DNA of 33,814 nucleotides from Deltaproteobacteria bacterium (GTDB lineage: Bacteria; Desulfobacterota; DSM-4660; Desulfatiglandales; Desulfatiglandaceae), in assembly GCA_021737425.1 (NCBI GenBank), contig JAIPDZ010000010.1, forward strand, positions 1 through 33,814, written 5' to 3'. Of the stretch, positions 1-6,493 are shown piece after piece. The position numbers and the translations under genes are program-made. Below the pieces are notes generated by a model. It made no database searches. It worked only from the letters and a program-made list of their open reading frames with translations, and was not told where the DNA came from. Within the stretch, counting starts at the first letter, position 1, and the number at the start of each line of letters is the position of its first letter.

Positions 1-140
1 ATCCCCGGTGGACTGGCAAAGTTTACCGATTACACCAGTCCTCCGCACCGACAGCCTACACGTACTCCTCTGAAGGTGGAAGCGGGGAACTGGAAAGCAT
101 TGTAGGAGACGGTTTGGGCCGCCGTTCCATGCACGCGGGT

Positions 141-163
141 AAGCCTGAGACTTGGCTTTTTTT
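141..163 (+). terminator. weak hairpin with T-run
   Basis: AAGCC and GGCTT form a 5-bp stem around an 8-nt loop, followed by a run of seven T on the plus strand. It could end rightward transcription toward the leftward small gene that stops at 162. The stem is short, so it may be chance. The rest of positions 1-161 shows no gene I can support. Confidence 0.3.
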
Positions 164-380
164 ACGCCTCTCCCCGTTCCCGAGCAAGGGCGTCTGCCAA
201 AGATTTGGCCTCTGCCTCAGAAATGACGGATGCTTGGGATTCGATCCTAACACAACTGTCTGAATCCTCAATTTCCACCCACTTGGAAGGATCGCTCCCT
301 TTCATACGGAAAAGCGACCAGGAATCTAAATCTTTAGCAAAGGGTACATCCTCTTTTTCCAAAAATTCAAAACGTGCCAT
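162..380 (-). CDS. small acidic hypothetical protein, tandem paralog B
   Basis: This encodes a 72-aa protein of unknown function. A strong GGAGG ribosome-binding site sits 6-7 nt before the ATG, so the start is well supported. The sequence is acidic with a conserved core: DSW, a W after a DPS-type turn, an EDSD segment, then RIES, VIS and EAKSLADALARE near the end. By hand alignment with the 80-aa product upstream (427-669), about 30 of 58 aligned residues are identical, so the two arose by duplication. It is the last gene seen in a leftward run with 679-1044 and 427-669. I see no signal peptide, membrane segment or known catalytic motif. The repeated EAKxLADAL tail suggests an amphipathic helix. 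I do not recognise the family. Confidence 0.75.
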   Translation of the reverse strand: MARFEFLEKEDVPFAKDLDSWSLFRMKGSDPSKWVEIEDSDSCVRIESQASVISEAEAKSLADALARERGEA

Positions 381-426
381 AACATTTCCTCCGGTAAGCA
401 GGGGGGGACGGAGGTTGAATCACCAC

Positions 427-669
427 TCAAATCTGTTTTTCAACGCGTTCTTCAGCCTCTTCCCGGGTCAAGGCATCAGCTAAGGCCTTGGCTTCAGACG
501 CAGAGATGACACGAGAATTTGACCGAATCCTAAAGGCGGTGTCCGGGTCTTCTACCTTGGCCCATGTGGACCTGTCACCGCCACCCATTGAGAATGTCTC
601 CCAAGAATCTTTATCGAAGACAAACGGCGATTCTTCATCGTATAACAAAAATTCTAATTCTGACGACAT
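427..669 (-). CDS. small acidic hypothetical protein, tandem paralog A
   Basis: This encodes an 80-aa protein of unknown function, paralogous to the 72-aa product at 162-380. Shared blocks include EFL, PF, DSW, a W before the ED pair, RI, VIS, EAK and LADAL. The start is supported by GAGGAG six bases before the ATG. It lies 9 nt after the stop of the 679-1044 gene and 46 nt before paralog B, so the three are probably one transcript. The C-terminus is longer than in paralog B and highly charged. No transmembrane segment or cysteine pair is visible. Position at the end of a defence cargo suggests an accessory or immunity-type role, but that is inference from location only. Confidence 0.75.
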   Translation of the reverse strand: MSSELEFLLYDEESPFVFDKDSWETFSMGGGDRSTWAKVEDPDTAFRIRSNSRVISASEAKALADALTREEAEERVEKQI

Positions 670-678
670 AATTTCTCC

Positions 679-1044
679 TCATACCCTATCCAAGAAATTT
701 TCCAGGACGAAAATATTCCGCATCCTAAACCTACGCGGGCATTCTTCTTTTATGATTTCGATAAGTTTTGGGTGCTTAGTCTCCGACACAAACCACGGCT
801 CCTGACACCCGGGCACCCTGGCCAGCCACCCGGGGGGCTCCAACCCCAATTCATCACATAGGTATTCGATGGTGGACGCGAGCAGCGCGTCAAACCGTTC
901 GTGATCCAGGTCAAAGGGCTCCTGAACGATACCGAGGTCCTTGTCTTGCCTGAATTCGTCCACAAAATCCATGAAGGGAATCAACCACCACTCCCCTTCA
1001 GCCAGTATGTCACGCTTTACTTGTTTGATCGTTGTGCCGGTCAT
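679..1044 (-). CDS. hypothetical protein with conserved C-terminal RRFRMRNIFV motif
   Basis: This encodes a protein of about 121 aa with no catalytic motif I can name. I chose the ATG at 1044; a GTG at 1053 would add three residues, and neither has a convincing ribosome-binding site. The C-terminal half, with a PGW-like turn, EPWF, then PRRFRMRNIFVLENFLDRV-type residues, resembles small bacterial proteins I recall being encoded beside toxin-antitoxin or nucleotidyltransferase genes. That resemblance is from memory and weak. It is soluble and acidic. It begins a three-gene run with the two small paralogs. It is separated from the metallopeptidase gene by about 235 bases, so it probably has its own promoter. 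Confidence 0.6.
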   Translation of the reverse strand: MTGTTIKQVKRDILAEGEWWLIPFMDFVDEFRQDKDLGIVQEPFDLDHERFDALLASTIEYLCDELGLEPPGWLARVPGCQEPWFVSETKHPKLIEIIKEECPRRFRMRNIFVLENFLDRV

Positions 1045-1279
1045 GGGTTGCACCCGCGCTGAGAGATCAAGCGGGCCGAGATCCGGCCGCCGACTGTCAT
1101 TAGTTGCTTGCCACCCTCGTCACGTCCTCAAAGGCCGAAAGGCACCCGAAAGGATGAGCAAGCAATTTCTGCATTACCCTCACCATGTTGGTAACCAATT
1201 TTCTACCAATTTTCTCACCGGCCCTTAGTCCCAGCTATTTAGAAACGCCGTTCACAGAGAGGATAATAATTCAATAGAA

Positions 1280-2596
1280 CTACTCGAATGGCAAACCGCC
1301 TATCAACCTGCTGATAGCCTTCAAGAAACGGCTGAAAGGTCGAGGGTAACCATCAACAAAATCCTCAAAATAAGGATCATCATCGGGGAAAGCGTTGGAA
1401 CCAGAGCAATGAAGTGTTCTAAATTCCTGTTCTATATGAAGAGACCAGCCAGTACCGTCACAAACACCCGTTTCTTCATAATTATCCCGCCAAGCCCAGA
1501 TGCCGATCTTATTGCAGGTCTTCCAGAAGGACCTCCATGCTTTGGCAGACGGGGTGATCCGGGTTTCCTGTACCTCATCAGGCATATTTGAACTCGCGGT
1601 ATAGATAAGTGTTGTTCCCTCTAATTCAATCCCATAGGAAGGTCCGAAATATCCTCCAATGCCCACTTCAAACTTTCTTGGCAAAAAGGCCTTTTCCTCT
1701 GCCGGGTCTTTACTCAGGTCTTCGATGCCTTTCAGGGCTTTAAGAATGGTTTCAAACATGACCAGAGGAGGATTCCACCCATCTTTCAGATAGTTAGACA
1801 GATATTGCTCTGATTTTGGTTTGAAATCTCTTCTGTAACAGTAAAGATAAGACACAGCCTCCGCTTCAAACTCCAGTTCCGAATCATCTTTGCTTTGTTG
1901 TGTCTCAGGAGACCCTTCTAAATGCCCGGAAAAAATATGGGCGAGTTCATGTACTAAAGCGCCTAATTTTCCTTCCACCGGATATGCGCGATTGACTTGG
2001 ATTTCATAGTTGGTTAACCGGTTTTCTTTTGTTACCTCTTTTTTTGGAATCCGAAGTCTGTTGGAGACAAACTTGGCCTGCCCATGATGTCTTGGGTCGA
2101 GCAATGCTTCGTGAAACTTTAGGCCCAACCGCCTGCAATTGAAGACCATGATTTGATATTGGTGTTCCAGCGGCGGTATCCATCCATCAACGGGATAAAG
2201 CCTGCGGCAAACTTCTTCTGTCGGAAGATTCGGAAAATAGTCAAAAAGCCCTTCTCCTTCCGTATCTTTGATGTCGTAGACAAATTCCACAGGCCCAAAT
2301 GGCTTCATGATGACGATGGGTTGCACATTATCACGTGGTTTGCGTTGGTATTGACTTTCCCACTTGTATGCCGACAATACAAAGGTAATGTCGGACCGTT
2401 GCTGCATGGCCAAAAAGGCATTGTAGGGGGCGAGATAGCGGCTCTGTTTTATAAAAACCAGTCGGTCGTAAAACTCCATGCTGTGCCGAAAATCTTTGCT
2501 TTTATCAAGCAGTTTTTCGAGTTCGGATATCAATATGGGCCTGTCATACTCCACTGAATTGAATCTCTCCACCTGAGCACGAATAGCGTCATTCAT
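1280..2596 (-). CDS. ArdC/ImmA-IrrE-like zinc metallopeptidase
   Basis: The 438-aa product has three recognisable parts. Residues about 20-115 resemble the ArdC-type ssDNA-binding domain (PYNAFLAMQQ, then KWESQYQRK and IVIMKPFGPVEFVYD). Residues about 195-265 hold a zinc peptidase core with HELAH at 216-220 and a downstream glutamate-rich helix (FEAEAVSYL near 243-251) that should supply the third metal ligand, as in the IrrE/ImmA family. The last 150 residues form a separate domain with W-rich blocks and a GSNAFP motif. ATG start with an AAAGGA site upstream. In mobile elements, ArdC proteins protect incoming DNA from restriction and ImmA proteins cleave repressors, so either anti-restriction or derepression fits. 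It lies just after the restriction subunit gene. The substrate is unknown. Confidence 0.82.
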   Translation of the reverse strand: MNDAIRAQVERFNSVEYDRPILISELEKLLDKSKDFRHSMEFYDRLVFIKQSRYLAPYNAFLAMQQRSDITFVLSAYKWESQYQRKPRDNVQPIVIMKPFGPVEFVYDIKDTEGEGLFDYFPNLPTEEVCRRLYPVDGWIPPLEHQYQIMVFNCRRLGLKFHEALLDPRHHGQAKFVSNRLRIPKKEVTKENRLTNYEIQVNRAYPVEGKLGALVHELAHIFSGHLEGSPETQQSKDDSELEFEAEAVSYLYCYRRDFKPKSEQYLSNYLKDGWNPPLVMFETILKALKGIEDLSKDPAEEKAFLPRKFEVGIGGYFGPSYGIELEGTTLIYTASSNMPDEVQETRITPSAKAWRSFWKTCNKIGIWAWRDNYEETGVCDGTGWSLHIEQEFRTLHCSGSNAFPDDDPYFEDFVDGYPRPFSRFLKAISRLIGGLPFE

Positions 2597-2788
2597 AAAT
2601 GAATCCTTTTTACTCCTGTCTCCTTTGAGGTTCTCATTTCAAATCTTTTTGTGCGGGAAAATTTCTTATAGCCACCAAAAAGATAGATGTTTTTTTCTGT
2701 AAGCCTAAGGTGCTCAGACTGAACAGGAGCCGAATTTCTTTTTGTCCGATAAAGAAAATAAACTTATTGAAAGAATCTCTAATAGACA

Positions 2789-2834
2789 GACTCTAATCCC
2801 ATTTCCAAATGGTTCAGGAAGGATCTTTAGAGTC
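2789..2834. repeat. nested inverted repeats after the restriction gene
   Basis: GACTCTAA (2789-2796) is the exact reverse complement of TTAGAGTC (2827-2834). Between them lies a perfect palindrome CCATTTCCAAATGG (2799-2812). The structure sits a few bases past the stop of the restriction subunit gene, where a transcript end or mRNA-stabilising fold would be expected. There is no T-run, so an intrinsic terminator is not proven. The rest of 2597-2788 is AT-rich and probably holds the promoter of the metallopeptidase gene, but I cannot place it. Confidence 0.4.
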
Positions 2835-2837
2835 GTC

Positions 2838-5606
2838 TTAAGCGGTTTCCTCGCCCATATTGTCTAAAATGCCTTCCAGATCGCTTGGATCAAAGGAAAC
2901 GGCCCATTTCCATTTTCCGAAGCCGCCGTCATTATTCACCGCACGCACCCACTCATCAAGAAAGGCCCGTTTCGTTCTGTTCTGTTGATTATCCTTGCCC
3001 TTGGTTTCCAGAATAAGCTGGCTTCCGTTTTTCAGCTTGACTATAAAGTCTGGGTAATACTTTCTTATAACGCCCTGGTAATTGTAGAGCACCATGAAGT
3101 TGATATGGTCATTCTTAACCCAGGATTCGACATTATGGTGCCTATCCAGGATATAGGCTTCCGATGCTTCCCAGGTTGAATCTAAAACACAAAAATTAAT
3201 ATGTGACTTTAGGGTCCACTGGCAAGGCTTGCTTGTCTGCCAAGTTCGCATATTACCTGTTTTTCGGATCGAGTTCTCACTATCAAAAACTGGAACCAAT
3301 TTTTCAGTATTCTCAGTTCTAATGGCTTCCCAGACATGCTGTATAATCTTATTCAGGTTCAGCATAATCAATATGCGCCTGCGTAGCTCTCCCTGGGTGA
3401 AGAGGTTGCCCTTTATAGTAACTTTACCCGAAGCGAGAAATTTCTCCACAATTCGAACCAATTGAACTAACAATAATTCCTTCTGTCCCTTCCAGTTTGG
3501 TTTTTCATAATTGAAAATTCTTTTAGCAGTTTCAAATATAATAGTTTGAAGACGGAATTTCTCACCAATCTCATTGAGGTCAATTTCTGACAAAGCCGCC
3601 GGGTTCGGTTTTCCGGCAATAATTGCAGCTAACTCGGCTTCTGTTATGGATTTGGTGGGATTTAGTTCGATTTCTTCTATTTTGGTCAGATCAATGGTAA
3701 GTCGGGGCCAATAAATATGATCTACTCGGATAACATTCGGCCAAGCTATCTCATGCCTCTTTTTATCATTAACAGCTTCAATGATTGTCTTGGGTTTTTG
3801 TGGAGGGGGTGGCGGGCCTTCCTGGTTTTCATGAGGAAGGAAGGTGAACGGCACGCCGAAGACATTAACGTATTCAGCGGCAAAAAGGCCATCCGGGTTC
3901 AAATCATATGACGTTCTCCTAAGCCCTCTGCCCACAACCTGTTCACACAAAAGTTGGCTCGAAAAGGCTCGCAGCCCCATGATATGGGTCACAGTGCTTG
4001 CATCCCAGCCCTCGGAGAGCATACCCACAGAGATTACATTTTGAATTTGTTCTCCCGGTTCTCCTCTCTTCCCGACTGTATCGACCTGCTGACGCAATAA
4101 CTCAGCCTGCTGCTTCCTGGTCAATTTTTTGCCATTCTCATCTATTAAGACAGACGCATCCGCTGCTTCCGCCGCCTCTAAGACTTTGCTGTCAATCTGA
4201 AGCGTTTTTTCGATATCACACAGGTCTGGGATCAATATCTGATGGTGGTCAAAGGCATATTTAATGCGGGCAGAGGTTTCAGTTCGGTTCGCCACTGTAA
4301 TCATCACCGGCGGTATAGTGTGTCCCTCCTTTGTCCACTTGTTTTTTGTCTCCAACCAGTCTTTACCGAGAAGATAATAGGCGTTGGTAATGAGATCAGG
4401 TAATAGCTCTGTTTCACCTGCCTTGCGGTTTACATCGTCCTTTACCTCTTTGTCCATATAGATGTGATACAAACGGGATTTATAATCCTTCGTCAGCTTG
4501 CCGTCATCCCGGATAACGACACGCGGCGTCTTTACAAGTCCGGCCTCAATTGCGTCATTCAGGCCAAAATCGGAGATGATCCATTGAAAAAGTGCCTCTT
4601 CACTGCTTTTCTTTCCGGAGGGAGCAAAAGGCGTGGCCGAAAAATCAAGACATTTAAGAATACCCCTCACCTTATGAATTCTGTCGAGACCTCCAACCCA
4701 CACGGTGGATGCCTCAATCTCCTCTTTTTTAACCCCTTTGACCTTTGATTCCGCTGGTACGCGCCAGGCGTGATGAGCCTCATCATTAATCACCAGAATC
4801 TTTCTTGCCTCCGACATATCTCCCAACACATCTCGGACATATGCCTCATCGCTCTTGGCACCGCGTTTGTCGACCGTTTTCTTTTTGGCAATTCTTTCTT
4901 CGGTATCCCATTGGAGCCCGTGCCAGTTCTGGATCATAATTTTTCCCTGGCGAAGCCTGTCAAATAGCCCCCCCGGTACAATGTTGAACAATTTGTAATA
5001 GTTGTTATTATCAAAAGGATTCAGGACTTGTAATCGGCTCTTGACGGTTAGACCGGGAGCGACGATCAGAACATTTTTGGAAAACCTCGCATCCTGTCGA
5101 TTTACCACTTTGTTTAAAACATGCCAGGCGATGGCCATAGCCATTACGATGGTCTTTCCACTTCCGGTCGCCATCTTGCAGCACCAGCGAACAAATTCAC
5201 CGCCGTCAGACGAAATGTGGATGCCGATCTTTTCTGCAACTGGGGCCTCGGTGAGCCAGATAAGAGTTTCAATGGCCTCAAGCTGGCAGAAGAAAAATCG
5301 CCGGTCCTGTCGTTCATCCGGGTCCTGCCAGTGGGCGAGAAGCCGTTTAGTGATGCCCGTCACACCAGGATATCCTCTTTCCCTCCAGTCCTTGACCCGG
5401 GGCCTTATGGTGTTCACCAGCTCGATAGGGACAAATACGCCTGGATCGTCAAACCCTTTTGACTGTGGGGTGGCGATGATATATCCAGCTGGACGTCTGT
5501 CCGATTCCAGGGAAAACTCCCTGCTTTCACGTACATACTGCCAGAATCGGGTAGGCTCTTCGTAGGGAGAATTAATGATTAGTTTTTTGATCTGCTGTTT
5601 GCTCAA
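2838..5606 (-). CDS. type III-like restriction subunit: SF2 helicase with C-terminal PD-(D/E)xK nuclease
   Basis: The 922-aa product reads as the restriction/translocase partner of the methyltransferase encoded upstream. SF2 helicase motifs are in order: Walker A MATGSGKT (145-152), DEAHHAW (275-281), SAT (about 323-325), motif V GMLSEGWDA (528-536) and motif VI EQVVGRGLRR (555-564). The C-terminus carries a PD-(D/E)xK nuclease signature, PDF at 852-854 and ETKGK from 867. Its N-terminal INSPYEEPTRFW resembles the BPTD_3080-type restriction family. The start is a TTG, supported by GGAAAGG 7 nt upstream. It follows the DUF3800 gene by 131 bases, a gap containing a possible opposing small RNA. 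It looks intact. It should cut or block unmethylated invading DNA; the recognition site cannot be read from sequence. Confidence 0.9.
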   Translation of the reverse strand: MSKQQIKKLIINSPYEEPTRFWQYVRESREFSLESDRRPAGYIIATPQSKGFDDPGVFVPIELVNTIRPRVKDWRERGYPGVTGITKRLLAHWQDPDERQDRRFFFCQLEAIETLIWLTEAPVAEKIGIHISSDGGEFVRWCCKMATGSGKTIVMAMAIAWHVLNKVVNRQDARFSKNVLIVAPGLTVKSRLQVLNPFDNNNYYKLFNIVPGGLFDRLRQGKIMIQNWHGLQWDTEERIAKKKTVDKRGAKSDEAYVRDVLGDMSEARKILVINDEAHHAWRVPAESKVKGVKKEEIEASTVWVGGLDRIHKVRGILKCLDFSATPFAPSGKKSSEEALFQWIISDFGLNDAIEAGLVKTPRVVIRDDGKLTKDYKSRLYHIYMDKEVKDDVNRKAGETELLPDLITNAYYLLGKDWLETKNKWTKEGHTIPPVMITVANRTETSARIKYAFDHHQILIPDLCDIEKTLQIDSKVLEAAEAADASVLIDENGKKLTRKQQAELLRQQVDTVGKRGEPGEQIQNVISVGMLSEGWDASTVTHIMGLRAFSSQLLCEQVVGRGLRRTSYDLNPDGLFAAEYVNVFGVPFTFLPHENQEGPPPPPQKPKTIIEAVNDKKRHEIAWPNVIRVDHIYWPRLTIDLTKIEEIELNPTKSITEAELAAIIAGKPNPAALSEIDLNEIGEKFRLQTIIFETAKRIFNYEKPNWKGQKELLLVQLVRIVEKFLASGKVTIKGNLFTQGELRRRILIMLNLNKIIQHVWEAIRTENTEKLVPVFDSENSIRKTGNMRTWQTSKPCQWTLKSHINFCVLDSTWEASEAYILDRHHNVESWVKNDHINFMVLYNYQGVIRKYYPDFIVKLKNGSQLILETKGKDNQQNRTKRAFLDEWVRAVNNDGGFGKWKWAVSFDPSDLEGILDNMGEETA

Positions 5607-5645
5607 TTGATAGCCTTTCCAATGTCATTTCTTGGAAAATATTGC

Positions 5646-5673
5646 TTGACATTCCCGGCAAAATATATATTAT
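5646..5673 (+). promoter_or_regulatory. candidate sigma70-type promoter opposing the R-M operon
   Basis: TTGACA (5646-5651), a 16-nt spacer and TATTAT (5668-5673) lie on the plus strand in the gap between the restriction and DUF3800 genes. Transcription would start near 5680 and run against the operon. Confidence 0.5.
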
Positions 5674-5679
5674 TTAACA

Positions 5680-5739
5680 CGGATTGGGGATTCCCGGTCG
5701 GCAATCAGTCGCGGTGATTATCGCGGCTTTTTGTTTTTT
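5680..5739 (+). ncRNA. candidate small RNA of about 60 nt
   Basis: Downstream of the plus-strand promoter is a short stretch ending in a classical terminator. The stem is CGCGGT/ATCGCG (5710-5715 with 5720-5725, one G-U pair) with a GATT loop, followed two bases later by TTTTTGTTTTTT (5728-5739). No open reading frame of note lies between. A second small palindrome, GGGATTCCC, is in the body. The T-run overlaps the DUF3800 stop codon. Read on the minus strand, the hairpin has no trailing T-run, so it is oriented for a rightward transcript. Such an RNA would be antisense to the mRNA between DUF3800 and the restriction gene and could tune restriction expression. This is inference. Confidence 0.4.
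5708..5739 (+). terminator. Rho-independent terminator, plus strand
   Basis: A six-pair GC-rich stem with a 4-nt loop (5710-5725) is followed by a 12-base tract with eleven T residues. It lies 35 bases after the candidate promoter's -10 box. Confidence 0.6.
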
Positions 5740-6493
5740 AGGGGAAACATTTCAGCCCCCATCCATCTATTTTACCCCTTCTATCGCAGTAAAATTTGCT
5801 CTTCAAAGCCTCGAAGGCCCTATTGCTTTGACTTGGCCTTAGAATTGATAGGCCAATTGGCCTGGCTACCAAATCAGCAAACTGTAAACCACCGGAATTG
5901 GTCTTCTTGTCTGCAAAAACAATACGAAAAGGCAGATGCTTTGAGAAATAATTGCCCCCATCACAAACTCGCCTGAACTCCAGTTCCAGATCATCGTCTT
6001 CTTTCTTACCACGATTCTCAAAAACCACATGGGTGATTTTGTCGGTCTGCCCATCGCTTTGCAGAAATCGATATGCCCGTTCCAGGCCAAAGCCCAGAGC
6101 GATATGGTAAGGGTTTTCGGGTTTTACGTACCGAGCCATCAACAAATCTTTTTTAATCACCGTCGTAATAAGAGTAAACGGGGCATGTTTCACCATTTCC
6201 GTCAGCTCATTCAAGAACGCATCTTTCTTTTCTTTGTTTTTCAGGAACTTGAAATCGCCTTTATCCTTTCGTATATCATGCTCATGTAGGATGACCATAT
6301 CATGGCCAAAATACTTGAACTTGAAGCGTTGAACAGCAGAAACGACTTGGCTTGCATACTGTTCTTTGTGGAAAATGCAAAAGGCGAGAACGAAAACCGG
6401 ATAGTTGGGATCAATTGATGCCAGGCCATGATCGCCGCTTTCATCTACATATAGGATGTAGTCACTGAAATCATCTATCTCAAATTTTTTCAA
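5738..6493 (-). CDS. DUF3800 domain protein within the R-M operon
   Basis: The 251-aa product has the hallmarks of DUF3800, a family predicted to have an RNase H-like fold: YVDESGDHGL near residue 15-24, HEHDIRK in the middle, and NSGGLQFADLVARP toward the end. The acidic residues in these blocks would form the predicted metal site. The gene overlaps the 3' end of the methyltransferase gene by 14 bases, pointing to translational coupling. The start is a TTG with only a weak ribosome-binding site; the DESGD motif is so close to the N-terminus that little room exists for a later start. DUF3800 genes are often found beside restriction and other defence genes, so a nuclease or regulatory role in the same system is likely. 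The actual activity is unknown. Confidence 0.85.
   Translation of the reverse strand: MKKFEIDDFSDYILYVDESGDHGLASIDPNYPVFVLAFCIFHKEQYASQVVSAVQRFKFKYFGHDMVILHEHDIRKDKGDFKFLKNKEKKDAFLNELTEMVKHAPFTLITTVIKKDLLMARYVKPENPYHIALGFGLERAYRFLQSDGQTDKITHVVFENRGKKEDDDLELEFRRVCDGGNYFSKHLPFRIVFADKKTNSGGLQFADLVARPIGLSILRPSQSNRAFEALKSKFYCDRRGKIDGWGLKCFP

Noticed and set aside
679-1044. Confident toxin-antitoxin assignment
   Set aside because: Only a remembered similarity in the C-terminal block; no adjacent toxin or HTH antitoxin is seen.
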